From positions 2,517,501 to 2,581,500 of the forward strand of contig LR590468.1 in the NCBI GenBank assembly GCA_901472505.1: 64,000 bases of DNA, given 5' to 3'. The stretch is from Proteus vulgaris. GTDB taxonomy: Bacteria; Pseudomonadota; Gammaproteobacteria; Enterobacterales; Enterobacteriaceae. The position numbers and the translations under genes are program-made. Below are positions 1-11,074 of the stretch, piece after piece (within the stretch, counting starts at the first letter, position 1; every line of letters starts with the position of its first letter). The notes under the pieces were generated by a model. The model worked only from the letters and a program-made list of their open reading frames with translations. It was not told the DNA's origin and made no database searches.

Positions 1-69
1 TGTTAAAGGCTATTAAATAAGAGATAATCCTTGATTTGGGTAATTAATCATCACTTAGGCTTACTGTCC

Positions 70-98
70 TTGCTATTTTGGCGAGATTAAAACATAAT
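70..98 (+). promoter_or_regulatory. Candidate sigma70 promoter of ffs
   Basis: A TTGCTA -35 element (70-75) and a CATAAT -10 element (93-98) are separated by exactly 17 bp. The start would fall near 105, in a GC-rich GCGTGTCG stretch like the discriminators of stringently controlled stable-RNA promoters. This leaves a 5' leader of about 24 nt before the mature 4.5S RNA, similar to the E. coli precursor that RNase P trims. Confidence 0.6.
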
Positions 99-128
99 GC
101 GTGTCGTCTTAGCAATAAGGCAATCTAT

Positions 129-240
129 GGGGTCTTGTTGGTTCTCCCGCAACGCTAACTTGTTAACTCGGTCAGGTCCGGAAGGAAGCAGCCATGGCAG
201 GTGTCGCGTGTGCCGGGATGTCGCTGGCAAGGCCCCACCC
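129..240 (+). ncRNA. ffs: 4.5S RNA of the signal recognition particle
   Basis: This is the small SRP RNA that binds Ffh and FtsY and directs co-translational membrane targeting. It is recognised by the conserved core GGTCAGGTCCGGAAGGAAGC with GCAGCC (the GGAA tetraloop and asymmetric loop) at about 172-193, by the GTTGGTTCTCCCGCAACGCT arm, and by the pairing of the 5' GGGG with the 3' GGCCCCACCC end. The length of about 112 nt fits the 114 nt E. coli RNA. An open frame of 89 codons crosses it but is chance. Confidence 0.95.
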
Positions 241-586
241 AATTTTAACCCTCTTAAATTCGTACCCTCCTATTTTTTATCTCCAATAATAGCATTTTTT
301 GCATGTTATATTTTCTTGCGAATATCAATATCGTCTATATGGGAAATAATAAATTTAATGTATTGATGCGTCATTTGAAAATGAATGATGATATTTGTAA
401 ATGGGGTATTTTGGGTAAAATAGTGCTGTCATGCCGTAATAAGTTAACGGCATGATGGTGTGTAATCATTCTACTGATAAGAAAACGTGAATAAAAAAAC
501 GATATCTAAATTAAGAAATAATAACCCTACTATAATAAAAAATAAAAATAGCAAAAATAAAATTAAGCTAATTAAATAGTGCTAGA
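241..586. other. Intergenic region with one perfect hairpin
   Basis: No gene was recognised between ffs and hha. The only clear structure is a perfect 9-bp inverted repeat, TCATGCCGT (429-437) and ACGGCATGA (447-455), with a 9-nt loop. It has no T-run on either side, so it is not an obvious intrinsic terminator. The rest is AT-rich sequence. Confidence 0.5.
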
Positions 587-790
587 TTATCTTACGAACT
601 TCCAAACAGAAGCTGGAATTTTGTCATAGAGCTTATTCATAGTCAGTTCAGCCAAACGATGATCAGCTGCTGAATAAAACAGCTCTAGTTCATCATCAGA
701 GAGCTCATATTTGTTTTTTTCAATTACTCGCTCTAATGTTTCGATTGAGGTACATTTTCTTAAACGCATTAGATAGTCTGTCTTAGTCAT
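587..790 (-). CDS. hha: Hha/YmoA-family modulator of H-NS silencing
   Basis: This small all-helical nucleoid protein binds the N-terminal domain of H-NS and strengthens silencing of horizontally acquired, AT-rich genes. The 67-residue product starts [13 protein letters not shown] and contains the family core [19 protein letters not shown] and [19 protein letters not shown]. It has the length of Yersinia YmoA rather than the 72 residues of E. coli Hha, which has extra N-terminal residues. It follows tomB by 46 bp on the same strand, the usual tomB-hha order. The role is well known for the family; its targets here are inferred. Confidence 0.95.
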   Translation of the reverse strand: MTKTDYLMRLRKCTSIETLERVIEKNKYELSDDELELFYSAADHRLAELTMNKLYDKIPASVWKFVR

Positions 791-836
791 GTTGTCTTTT
801 CTCTATTATTTCAAATAAAACTAAAGATAATTAAAT

Positions 837-1199
837 TTACTTAATATAACTTTTGGGATTTTTAGCAATAAGAGTTAAAAGCGAATGGTTTAACTCTTTC
901 CAATTATTGATATCTGTGTAAGAAATTGAAGTATTACCAAATAAACGATATGTCTCTTCAAGGTACTCTTCCATAAGAGTATTAATTACTTGTTTATCTG
1001 GATGTTTTATCTTAAATTTCCAACTAAAGTCCATAATGTGTTCAATTAAGACATTGAGGTCAACACTTTTTGTGCTACTCAGATCATTGTGCCAAACAGT
1101 GTTATTTTTATCTAAAGAGTCTAAAGCTTGCTGTAATAGCTCCTCACATAAAAACGACAATTCAGCTAAATCTACTTTTTCTGGTGAATATTCGTCCAT
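837..1199 (-). CDS. tomB: TomB, antidote/modulator of Hha
   Basis: TomB (YbaJ) is the oxygen-dependent antitoxin partner of Hha and influences biofilm formation and transfer functions in enterobacteria. The 120-residue acidic product begins MDEYSPEKVDLAELSFLCEE and has the family's WHNDLSSTKSVDLN and LIEHIMDFSWKFKIKHP blocks. Length matches the 124-residue E. coli protein. It lies directly upstream of hha, so the two are probably co-transcribed. A single conserved Cys near residue 18 is present. No signal peptide or membrane segment is visible. Confidence 0.93.
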   Translation of the reverse strand: MDEYSPEKVDLAELSFLCEELLQQALDSLDKNNTVWHNDLSSTKSVDLNVLIEHIMDFSWKFKIKHPDKQVINTLMEEYLEETYRLFGNTSISYTDINNWKELNHSLLTLIAKNPKSYIK

Positions 1200-1790
1200 A
1201 ACTTATCGTGGGTGAATTAATAGGAAATATTCATTAATAATGGTAAATACGTAGAATGAACAATTATTAATGAGACATATCACATAATTCATTAATGGAT
1301 TAATAAAAAAACATAAACTTAAAATCAGGTATTTATATTTACCTGTATGCTAAAAGCGTTTAATAATTATATTTATTATTTCTAACAAAGTAATAGCATA
1401 TCGAAAGGCGATATCAAACACTCGATTGCATACATGAGAGTTTAAAAATGACACAATAAAATGTTTCTTTGCTTAATATAGCACTATTATCGCATAAGTC
1501 ACTATCTGAACAACAGAAATTTGTCTATTTTCGTAAAAATTAAGAAATCCCAATCAAGATGATCATTTTTTAACATCATGATTATCTTTATTTTTATTGG
1601 TGTTTACATGTTTAAGCGTGTAAATGAGGTATATTTACTGTTGTTATTTATAAATAACAGTATTGTTTGATTTTGACAAAAAGTCATATATAAGAAAAAA
1701 AATAAAATGCGTTTATTGATTAAAGGGATATTTTTTAAAATAATATACTGAGAGAAGTTTTCATTTTAAACGATATATCAATAGATAAAG
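1200..1790. other. AT-rich intergenic region upstream of tomB
   Basis: About 590 bp lie between the tomB start and the acrB terminator. I see no coding frame, RNA gene or strong inverted repeat. It presumably holds the tomB-hha promoter, but no single -35/-10 pair stands out from the AT-rich background. Confidence 0.4.
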
Positions 1791-1816
1791 AAAAAGGCCA
1801 CTTACGTGGCCTTTTT
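1791..1816. terminator. Bidirectional intrinsic terminator downstream of acrB
   Basis: The perfect 10-bp stem AAAAAGGCCA (1791-1800) / TGGCCTTTTT (1807-1816) has a 6-nt loop and T-runs on both strands. It sits 15 bp past the acrB stop codon and ends the acrAB transcript. Confidence 0.9.
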
Positions 1817-1830
1817 GTATTCACAACAAA

Positions 1831-4800
1831 TTAGTGTGAATTACTTGGATGCTCTAAATCTTCATTTTTCTTCGTAAATCGTCTACGGATCACGACGAAG
1901 AAAATAGGAACGAAATAGATAGCGAGGGAGGTTGCGGCAATCATACCACCGAATACACCTGTACCTACAGAGTTCTGTGCACCAGAACCCGCACCATTAC
2001 TTAATACATGGGGAATAACCCCTAACATAAAGGCCAGAGAGGTCATTAGAATTGGACGTAGACGCATTCTAACAGAGTCTAACGTTGCTTCTATGAGTCC
2101 TTTTCCTTCTTTTTCCATCAAGTCTTTGGCGAATTCAACAATCAAGATTGCGTTTTTCGCCGATAACCCAATGGTTGTTAAGAGCCCAACCTTAAAGTAA
2201 ACGTCGTTCTCAAGACCCCTTAATGAGGTTAATGCAAGCGCGCCAATGACACCCAGAGGGACGACTAACATAACGGAGAAGGGGACTGACCAGCTTTCAT
2301 AAAGAGCAGCAAGGCAGAGGAATACGACTATCAAGGAAATGGTATACAGCGCAGGCGCTTGGTTACCAGATAAACGCTCTTGATATGACATTCCTGTCCA
2401 TTCGTAACCGATACCACTTGGTAATTTACTTGCGAGATCTTCCATCATCAGCATTGCATCACCACTACTTTGACCCGGTGTTGCACTACCTTGAATTTGG
2501 ACAGCAGGTAAACCGTTATAACGCTCTAAACGTGGAGAGCCATATAACCAAGGATCTTTACTTGTATCAATGAACGGGATGAGAATGGAACCATCTGACC
2601 GACATTGTTACGAACATAAAGATTACCGATATCTTGTGGCAACATACGGAATTGTGATTCAGCCTTGAACATAAACTTTTTTAACACGACCACGGTCGAT
2701 AAAGTCGTTGACGTAGCTGCCACCAAACATGGTACCTAATGTTGAATAGATATCGCTAATTGCAACACCTTGAGCTTGCGCTTTTTCTAGATCGATATAT
2801 AGACGATACTGTGATGTATCTTCCTGACCATTAGGACGTACACCCATTAACATTTGAGGTTGTTGTGCCGCCATTCCGAGTAATTGATTTCGCGCTTCCA
2901 TGAGTTTTTCATGGCCGAGGTTAGCTTTCATCGACTAACTCGAATTCGAAACCCCCCGCAGAGCCTAACTCAACAATCGCTTGGAATATTAAAATGAGTA
3001 AACAAAGGCTTCTTTAATTTGAGATAATGCCATATTGGCACGACCTACAATTGCCGGAACCTTGTCTTCATCTGCTTTACGTTCATCCCAATCATTCAAT
3101 ACCACGAAGACTAGACCCATATTTTGCCCTTGACCACCGAAGCCGAAGCCACTTACGGTAAAGACGGACTTAACGAGTTCTTTTTCATCAGTATTGAAGT
3201 AGTCATTTACTCTTTCTAATACGTCTTGAGTTTGTTCCTGTGTAGAGCCAGCAGGTAACTGAACCATTGTCAGTAATACCCCTTGGTCTTCTTCAGGTAA
3301 GAACGATGCGGGTAAGCGGATAAACATTAACGCCATGCCCACGACTAATAAAACGTAAATTAATAAGTAACGACCAGTTCCACGAAGAGTACGGGATACA
3401 CTGTCAGTATAGTGATGGCTACTTTTTTCAAAGGTACGGTTAAACCAACCAAAGAAGCCAGTTTGCACACCATGACTGCCTTTGGGTACAGGCTTTAACA
3501 TTGTTGCACAAAGTGCAGGTGTTAAAATCAATGCAACGAAAACAGACAGGATCATGGCTGATACGATGGTGATCGAGAACTGACGATAGATAGCCCCCGT
3601 TGAACCACCAAAGAATGCCATTGGAATAAATACCGCAGAAAGCACAAGGGCGATACCGACCAGCGCACTTTGGATTTGCCCCATAGATTTACGAGTTGCT
3701 TCTTTAGGTGACAACCCTTCTTCTTGCATAACACGTTCGACGTTTTCTACTACAACGATGGCGTCATCCACCAGAAGCCCGATGGCAAGAACCATTGCGA
3801 ACATCGTCAAAGTATTTATCGAATAACCAAACGCCGAGAGTATGGCAAAAGTACCTAATAAAACAACCGGTACTGCGATTGTTGGGATTAACGTAGCTCG
3901 GAAATTCTGTAAGAACAGATACATAACTACGAATACCAGCATGATGGCTTCAATAAGCGTTTTTACCACTTCGAAAATAGAGATCTTAACGAATGGCGTT
4001 GTATCATAAGGATAAACGACCTCTAATCCCGCAGGGAAAAATGGTTCCATTTCAGCTAATGCAGCACGTACAGCCGTTGCGGTATCTAATGCGTTGGCCC
4101 CCGTTGCTAACTTAATACCAATACCAGAAGCAGGTAGGCCATTAAAGCGAGCAATAGTACTGTAGTTTTCAGCACCCATTTCAACAATACCGAGATCTTT
4201 TAGCTTAACCTGCGAACCGTCAGTGTTGACTTTCATTAGGATGTCGCCAAATTGCTCTGCGGTATTAAGTCGAGTTTGAGCAATAATAGATACGTTTAAA
4301 CGCTGACCAGGAACAGGAGGGTGCCCCCTAATTGACCCGCTGCCACTTGGTTATTCTGTGCTTTTATTGCACCAATAACGTCAAGTGTTGTCATGTTATA
4401 TTTTACTAGTTTATCGGGATCTAACCAGATACGCATTGCGTATTGGGTACCAAATAACTGAGTTTCACCCACACCAGTAACACGGCTTAACGGGTCTTTA
4501 ATTGTTGCACCTACATAGTCTGCGATATCATCTTGTGACATTGAGCCGTCAGCAGAGATGAACCCCGCAACCATCAAGAATGAACTTGAGGATTTATCAA
4601 CACTGATCCCTTGTTGTTGCACTTCCTGAGGTAATAACGGCATAGCAAGTTGCAGTTTATTTTGCACCTGTACTTGCGCGATATCAGGATCAGTACCTGC
4701 TTCAAAGGTCAGAGTGATATTCATCATACCGGCTGAATCACTGGTTGCAGACATATACACCATATTATCGATACCATTCATATTTTGTTCGATAACTTGG

Positions 4801-4985
4801 GTAACAGTGTTCTGCACAGTGGTGGCGTCAGCACCAGGATAAACCGCAGAGATAGAAATCGCTGGCGGTGCAATCGTTGGATACTGGGCAACAGGCAGTT
4901 TGATGAGTGCCAGAAGACCTGCGAGCATGGTAATTATCGCAATTACCCACGCAAATATCGGTCTATCTATAAAAAACTTAGGCAT
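1831..4985 (-). CDS. acrB: AcrB multidrug efflux RND pump (several frameshifts in this sequence)
   Basis: AcrB is the inner-membrane proton-driven RND trimer of the AcrAB-TolC drug pump. The whole family length is present: the start [17 protein letters not shown], the proton-relay Asp pair in [17 protein letters not shown], the relay Lys in [16 protein letters not shown], and the end [11 protein letters not shown]. The reading breaks near 4318 (a C missing after GGT), around 2943-2975 (three single-base gains), near 2664 (an extra G) and near 2580 (a C missing). After each break the AcrB-like sequence resumes in another frame. With these corrected the product is about 1050 residues, against 1049 in E. 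coli. The start has an AAGGAG site overlapping the end of acrA. Sequence error is more likely than a true pseudogene. Confidence 0.9.
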
Positions 4986-4999
4986 GGATCACCGACTCC

Positions 5000-6193
5000 T
5001 TATTGAGGATTCTTAGCTGGCTCAGTTTGTTCAGGTGATGGCTTTGCATCTAAATTTTCCTCTTGAGGCGTTACTGTCATTTTGGGTTTTGCTTTTTGCA
5101 ATCCAGAAACGATAACGCGCTCACCCGCCTGAACACCACTATTCACTAGCCATTTATTACCAACAGCTTGTGACACATCAATGGTACGAACTTCAACAAC
5201 ATTGTCTTTATTAACAACCATTGCTGTTGCATCCCCACGAGCTGTACGAATAACGGCCTGCTGTGGGATCAAAATTGCATTTTGACGAATACCATTTTCT
5301 AATTTAGTACGGACAAACATACCTGGTAATAATTCACCATTGGGGTTAGGTATGATAGCACGCATCGTAATTGAGCCTGTGGTTTCATCAACAGTCACAT
5401 CAGAAAATTCTAAATGACCTTTCTGTGCGTAAGCTTGCCCATTGGTCAATGTTAAATGAACAACAGGTTTACCTTGTTCTTGACGGATAACACCACTTTC
5501 AATTTCATTTTTAAGTTTCAGGTAATCTTCACTCGATTGTGTCACGTTGACATAAATCGGATCGATTTGCTGAACAGTGGTGAGTGCCACTTGTTGACCT
5601 GGCGCGACAAGTGCGCCTTCAGTCACAGTAGACTTACCTGAGCGACCTGAAATGGGCGCAGTCACTTTTGTATATTCAAGATTAATCTTTGCTGTCGTTA
5701 CAGCAGCTTCACCTGCTCTAACGGCCGCAACAGCTTGCGCATATTGAGACGTTGCAGTATCAAAATCTTGTTTGCTGACATAGTTTGTACCCAGTAGAGG
5801 CTTATAACGCTCCACAGTGAGACGAGCTATTTCAGCATTAGCTTTAGCTTTCGCTAATTCAGCTTGCGCACTATTTAACGTTGCTTCAAAAATAGCTGGG
5901 TCGATTTGGTACAAAGATGTACCTGCTTCTACATAGCTACCTTCTTTGTAATTGCGGTTTAAAATAATGCCGCCAACTTGAGGGCGAACTTCAGCAATAC
6001 GGAAGGCTGATGTACGACCTGGTAGATCAGTGGTGATTGTCAGAGATTGCGCTCCTAAAGTCACAACACCGACAGCCGGTGCAGGAGGTGGACCCCCAGC
6101 AGACTGTTTAGCTTTGTCGTCACATCCAGCAAGAACCAAGCTGCCTGATAGCACTAACAGAGCCAGAGGCAAAACCCCTCTGTTTTTTCGCAT
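5000..6193 (-). CDS. acrA: AcrA periplasmic adaptor lipoprotein
   Basis: AcrA is the membrane-fusion protein that links AcrB to the TolC channel. The chosen start (MRKNRGVLPLALLVLSG) follows an AGAGG ribosome site and gives 397 residues, the same as E. coli AcrA. A longer frame upstream crosses the operator region and is unlikely. A lipoprotein signal with the lipobox LAGC puts the lipidated Cys at residue 24. Then come the beta-barrel/lipoyl segment (RPQVGGIILNRNYKEGSYV), an alpha-hairpin rich in Ala and Lys, and the matching lipoyl half (KVTAPISGRSG). The gene is intact and is followed 14 bp later by acrB. Repression by AcrR is indicated by the upstream palindrome. Confidence 0.96.
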   Translation of the reverse strand: MRKNRGVLPLALLVLSGSLVLAGCDDKAKQSAGGPPPAPAVGVVTLGAQSLTITTDLPGRTSAFRIAEVRPQVGGIILNRNYKEGSYVEAGTSLYQIDPAIFEATLNSAQAELAKAKANAEIARLTVERYKPLLGTNYVSKQDFDTATSQYAQAVAAVRAGEAAVTTAKINLEYTKVTAPISGRSGKSTVTEGALVAPGQQVALTTVQQIDPIYVNVTQSSEDYLKLKNEIESGVIRQEQGKPVVHLTLTNGQAYAQKGHLEFSDVTVDETTGSITMRAIIPNPNGELLPGMFVRTKLENGIRQNAILIPQQAVIRTARGDATAMVVNKDNVVEVRTIDVSQAVGNKWLVNSGVQAGERVIVSGLQKAKPKMTVTPQEENLDAKPSPEQTEPAKNPQ

Positions 6194-6270
6194 AAGAAAA
6201 CCTCTATTCAAACGTTGTTTCCCGGGATAAAAATAATTAAGTTGATGATTGATTGCGATGTATAGTACAA

Positions 6271-6288
6271 ACATACATGAATGTATGT
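6271..6288. promoter_or_regulatory. AcrR operator in the acrR-acrA intergenic region
   Basis: ACATACATGAATGTATGT is a perfect inverted repeat with 8-bp arms and a 2-bp centre. The arms match the E. coli AcrR operator, whose arms, as I recall them, are separated by a wider centre. On the minus strand it lies between a TTTACA-like -35 and a TACTAT-like -10, so bound AcrR would block the acrA promoter. It is about 30 bp upstream of acrR, allowing autoregulation. Confidence 0.8.
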
Positions 6289-6317
6289 AAATTAACTTCA
6301 GTCAAAATCGAGGAATA

Positions 6318-6963
6318 ATGGCACGAAAAACTAAACGACAGGCACAAGAGACAAGACAGCAGATAATTGATGCTGCACTTAGGCTGTTTACTGTGCAAGG
6401 CGTTTCTGCCACATCACTTTCAGATATTGCCACCGCTGCCGGTGTTACTCGTGGTGCAATATATTGGCACTTTAAAAATAAAGTGGATTTATTTACTGAA
6501 GCGTGCGAACTCACCGACTTAAAAATAGAATCTTTAGAAATAGAGTATCAAACAAAATACCCAGATGATCCACTATTTGTATTAAGAGAATTGCTTATTT
6601 ACATATTGACATCGATTGTCGAAGATCCTAAACATAATGCACTTTTGGAAATATATTTCCATAAATGCGAATTTGTCGGAGAAATGACACCAATTGTTGA
6701 AATTCGTAGAGAATTGTGCGCAGCTGATTACTCTAGAATAGAGCAATCTTTATCTCGTTGTGTTGAAAAAAAACAACTCCCCATCCAACCTTAATTTAAG
6801 AAGAGCCGCCATCATGTTAAGAGCCATGATGACTGGTCTTGCCGAAAACTGGTTATTTTCACCAGAAAGTTTTTCTATCAAAGATGAAAGTCAATATTTG
6901 GTTGATAGCTTTATTGATATGATAAAGCACAGTGCAAATATGAGAATATCTGCACCCTCTTAA
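6318..6963 (+). CDS. acrR: AcrR TetR-family repressor of acrAB (one frameshift)
   Basis: AcrR represses acrAB and releases DNA when it binds drugs or bile-type ligands. The N-terminal TetR helix-turn-helix is clear (residues about 10-56: [20 protein letters not shown], then [20 protein letters not shown]). The frame breaks near 6780, where CTCCCC appears to carry one extra C. The protein continues in the next frame as [20 protein letters not shown] to the stop at 6963. Corrected length is about 214 residues, against 215 in E. coli. It is divergent from acrA. The break lies in a C-run and is probably a sequencing error; if real, AcrAB would be derepressed. Confidence 0.92.
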
Positions 6964-6991
6964 TCTATTATTAAACAAAAGGGAGACATTC

Positions 6992-7347
6992 ATGAGTAAG
7001 GTATTAGTTATTGCTAATGGTGCGGCTTATGGTAATGAGTCATTATTTAACGCGTTGCGTTTATCTATTACATTTAAAAAGAACAGCACCCAGAAACTCA
7101 ATTAAATATCTTTTTAATGTCGGATGCTGTTACGGGAGCTTTAGCTCGCCAACAGCCTAAAGAAGGTTATAACTTACAACAAATGCTGGAAATTTTAACA
7201 GCACAAAATGTTCCTGTTAAATTATGCAAAACATGTACAGATACCCGCGGTATCAGTGACTTACCATTAGTTGATGGTGCAGAGTTAGGCACATTAGTTG
7301 ATTTAGCACAGTGGACGCTAGATGCAGATAAAATACTAACCTTCTGA
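6992..7347 (+). CDS. ychN: YchN-like DsrE/DsrF-family protein (one frameshift)
   Basis: The product resembles E. coli YchN (117 residues), a small DsrE-fold homohexamer of unclear sulfur-relay function. It starts MSKVLVIANGAAYGNESLF after a GGGAGA ribosome site. It continues in a second frame as SDAVTGALARQQPKEGYN and ends TLDADKILTF. The conserved Cys pair is present in KLCKTCTDTRG. The break is near 7080, where one A appears to be missing from TTTAAAAAG. It lies 28 bp downstream of acrR on the same strand. No partner sulfurtransferase genes are nearby. Confidence 0.85.
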
Positions 7348-7381
7348 GTCATTATTTCGGTTTCTCAGGCGAGAAACATCC

Positions 7382-7469
7382 AAGCAACTTGTTCTGTTTA
7401 CACTGCCAATTTAACGTAATTGGATTATACTAATAAACAGTTTTTCAATATTAATTGAACAAGTTGCTT
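7382..7469. promoter_or_regulatory. Long perfect inverted repeat in the mscK leader
   Basis: AAGCAACTTGTTC (7382-7394) is repeated exactly inverted as GAACAAGTTGCTT (7457-7469). The arms are 13 bp with a 62-nt gap, and the right arm ends 4 bp before the mscK start codon. A smaller perfect hairpin, GTTTCTC/GAGAAAC (7360-7377), lies just upstream and could help end the ychN transcript. No standard ribosome site is visible before mscK, so the right arm may control access to its start. Confidence 0.45.
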
Positions 7470-7473
7470 AATC

Positions 7474-10400
7474 ATGCGGATACATACTTTTTTTTCTTTC
7501 TTTAATAATCGAATGACGACGATTGTCGCTATCACGGTTATTATTTTATTCTTTGGTGCCTCTCCATCACCTCCGTTTTAGCTGCGGTTCCCACCAATTT
7601 ACCTACTCAAGAAAATATTCAAAATCAGCTCAATTTATTAAACAAACGTAGCGAGTTAAGTGCAGAAGATAAATTAACTATTGCGGATTTAGAACAATCA
7701 CTTTTATTACTTGATAATATTCAACAGCTAGAAAAAAAATCAGTAAATTATAATAAAACCGTAGAGCAACTACCTGAGAAACTGCGTAGTACGCAATATC
7801 AACTCAATCAATTAAAACAAAAAGTTGCCAATAAAGAAGTGGATGACTACCAAAAATCATTGGAAACATTACCATTAGCAACATTGGAATCACAATTAGA
7901 AAGTGTCTTGCAATCTTTACAAAAATCTCAAGATGATTTGGCTAATTACAGTAATGAACTTATCGTATTACAAACTCAGCCTGAAAGGGCGCAATCTATT
8001 TTATTTAATAATTCAGAAAGACTGCAACAAATAAGAACATTGCTGAATAAAAAGTAGTGCAGATAAAGCGCAGATGCGACCTTCTGCTGTGCAGTTATTG
8101 CAATTAGAGCAATATTACCTTCAACAACAAAACAATTTTCAAAAGCGCACGCTACAGTCAAATGTGCAATTACAAAGCTTATTACAACTTCAACGTGACT
8201 ATAGTTCTGCGTATATCGACCTTTCACAAGAACGTGCACAGTGGCTTCAAGAAGCCATCAGTGATAAACGCCTAGATAGCTCAGAAGAAACAGCGAAAGA
8301 AGCGCAAAGTACGGAGCTTGATAATCAAGCCATTAATAATGATCCCTTTTATTTAGCGCAAACAGAAATTAATAAAGCGCCTTAGTGATAAGCTAATTGT
8401 TACAACACAAAATAATAATGAGTTAAATCGCCATAGTTTAATGGTGAAAAACCGCCTAGACAGAGCTATTCAATCTGAACGAAACCTAAAAGAACAAATT
8501 GATGTATTAAAAGGAAGTTTGTTACTTTCCCGAATTTTATTTGAAGAACAAGTTGATTTGCCGGATGGTATTTTTATTAATAATTTACCTGATAAAATCG
8601 CTGATTTGCGGTTAGAGCAATTTGAAATTAATAAACAACGTGATCAGATAATACAACCCAATATCTATCTTGATCAGTTGATGCAGGAATACCAAACAGC
8701 TCATCCTGAAGTTACCGATCCTAATGCACTAAAAGAGTTACGTAGTGCATTAGAATTACTTGTTGATGCGCGTCGAGAGTTGCTTGATAAACTTAATAAT
8801 CAATTAGGTAATCAAATTTCAGGTTCGATAAACCTGCAAATGGATCAGCAACAATTACGCAGTGTTGTAAGCTCTTTAGAAGGTACATTAGCACAACAGA
8901 TTTTCTGGGTGAGTAGTAACAAACCTATCAATCTCAATTGGTTTTCAACGTTTCCTTCTCAAGCAGTGGCAGAATTTCAAAGTTTTAAATTGAATTGGTC
9001 AAATGAAAATCTGTTGATCGGGGCTAAGAAATCACTCCCTGTCCTTATTGCGTTGATTCTGTTTGGTTCAATACTGATTTGGCAACGTAAAAAACTAGAT
9101 ACTCAGTTTGAAAAGCTGAATGGGGATATTAATAAGCTCAATAAAGATTCTCAGCTACATACACCTCTGGCGTTAGGCATTGTTTTCCTAAAAACATTAC
9201 CTCTTTCTTGTTTTGTTTTAGCGATTGGTTATTGGCTAATAAATAGTTTTAATGTGCAACAAGAATTTATCTGGTCTTTTGCTTGGCAATTTGCGGTATT
9301 TTGGCTGATGTTTGAATGGTCTTATCGTTTAATGTCTGATAATGGCGTTGCTGTAAAACATTTTAAAATCCCTGTAGAGCGAGTTCAGCAAAATCGTAAA
9401 CGTTTATTACGTCTTTCTTTTCCTATGCTACCAATTATTTTGCTTTCTGCTTATGGTATTAATAACCCATTATTACTGGTGGGTGATGTTATTGGGCAAT
9501 TGGTTGCGATTATTTCACTGTTTTGTATTAGTTTATGTGCGTTGCCATTTTGCCGTGAAATGTGGCAAGAAAAGGGCAATCATGTTGTTAGAACGGTTGT
9601 GATCACCCTATTAACGTTCTCGGCCTTTAATTTTAATGGGGTTAGTGATTTTTGGTTATTACTATACGGCGTTACGTTTAGCAAATCGCTGGATTGATAG
9701 CTTATATCTGCTTATGTTGTGGTTCATTGCTTATCATGCCAGTTTGCGGGGATTAACCGTGGCGGCTCGAAGGCTTGCTTACCGTCGAGCTATCGAGCGT
9801 AGGCAAGCGATGTTAAAAGAAAAAAAAGAGAGCGAAGATAATAGTCTTGAGCCAATTCAAGAGCCACCCATGGATATGGAGCAAATCAATCAGCAATCAT
9901 TAAGACTGACAATAATGATTTTATTTATCATTTTTGCGTCTAGCTTCTACGGTATCTGGTCTGATTTTATTACTGTATTTACCTATTTAGATGGTATCTC
10001 GCTCTGGAGTTACACTTTACCTACTGAGTTAGGCAATGTTGTCAAAGCTGTCACCGTAGCAGATCTCTTATTGTCTATTTCTATTATGGCAATTTCTTGG
10101 TTTTTGACGCGAAACTTACCCGGTTTATTAGAAGTATTAATTTTATCGCGCATCAAATTGCAACAAGGCGCTTCTTATGCCATTACGATCATTCTAACCT
10201 ACGTTATTATTGCTATGGGTACTATTGTTTCTCTAGGAATATTAGGTGTGGCATGGGAAAAATTACAATGGTTAGCTGCTGCTTTAACGGTAGGGTTAGG
10301 GTTTTGGTTTACAAGAGATATTTGCAAACTTTGTGTCTGGTTTAATCATCTTGTTTGAAAGACCGGTCAGAATTGGCGATACCGTTACTATCGGGAGCTA

Positions 10401-10899
10401 TTCTGGTACTGTTAGTCGAATTCGAATAAGGGCAACGACTGTGACAGACTTTGATCGTAAAGAAGTGATTATTCCCAATAAAGCCTTTGTAACAGAACGT
10501 CTTATTAACTGGACATTATCGGATACAGTCACACGTATTATTATTCAGGTGGGGGTGGCTTATGGATCTGATCTTGATAAGGTCAAAGCTATCTTAATGA
10601 AAGCGGCAAAAGAGAATGCCAGAGTGATGACTGAGCCTGAGCCAGTCGTCTTATTCACTGAGTTTGGCGCCAGTACGCTAAACCACGATTTACGTTTTTA
10701 TGTCAGAACATTAGGGGATAGAAGCATTGCAATTGATGAAGTTAATCGTGCTATTGATAAGCTTTGTAATGAAAACGACATTAATATTGCATTTAATCAA
10801 CTTGATGTTTATTTGCATAATAAACAAGGTGATGAAGTACAAGAGATAAAACGCCCTCTTGATGGTTCAACACCTGAAACGAATCCCCCTTTGGCTTAA
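7474..10899 (+). CDS. mscK: MscK potassium-dependent mechanosensitive channel (five frameshifts)
   Basis: MscK (KefA/AefA) is a large MscS-superfamily channel gated by membrane tension and external potassium. A signal peptide is followed by a long periplasmic coiled-coil region, many membrane helices, the pore segment, and the C-terminal MscS domain ([20 protein letters not shown] and [19 protein letters not shown]). The frame breaks near 7562 (C missing), 8053 (extra A), 8381 (extra C), 9628 (extra A) and 10304 (extra T). Each break is followed by correct MscK sequence in another frame. The corrected length is about 1140 residues, against 1120 in E. coli. The start is assigned from the signal-peptide-like [14 protein letters not shown]. 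It ends tail to tail with rsmS. Confidence 0.9.
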
Positions 10900-11063
10900 T
10901 TAAGGGGAATATTTGTTGATTGTGCCGCCAATTTGTTTTCATAATCTTGGCGCACAATCTCAAGGGCTTCTAGTGCTGTTTTAGGATCAATATGGTGACT
11001 TTCAAGTAAATAGATAAGATCAACAGCCAACTGAACAGATTCTGGGGCTTCTTTTAAACTCAT
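10896..11063 (-). CDS. rsmS: RsmS (YbaM) small protein
   Basis: The 55-residue product begins [20 protein letters not shown] and ends [10 protein letters not shown]. It matches the 53-residue E. coli YbaM/RsmS family ([20 protein letters not shown] there), which in Pectobacterium modulates Rsm-dependent secondary metabolism and virulence. It lies 11 bp downstream of priC, as in E. coli, so it is probably translated from the priC transcript. Its stop codon overlaps the stop of the convergent mscK gene by 4 bp. The biochemical function is not established. Confidence 0.9.
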   Translation of the reverse strand: MSLKEAPESVQLAVDLIYLLESHHIDPKTALEALEIVRQDYENKLAAQSTNIPLN

Positions 11064-11074
11064 AATAATCGCCT

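Noticed and set aside
97..366. An 89-codon open frame over the 4.5S RNA
   Set aside because: It overlaps the highly conserved SRP RNA, has no ribosome site and no protein-like composition.
1831..4985. acrB as a true pseudogene
   Set aside because: The full family length, catalytic residues and C-terminus are intact in changing frames, and the breaks are single-base changes in short runs like those in many other genes of the window.
8041..10345. Programmed frameshifting in mscK
   Set aside because: Five separate breaks of both signs occur in different runs without heptamers or stimulatory structures; sequence error is simpler.
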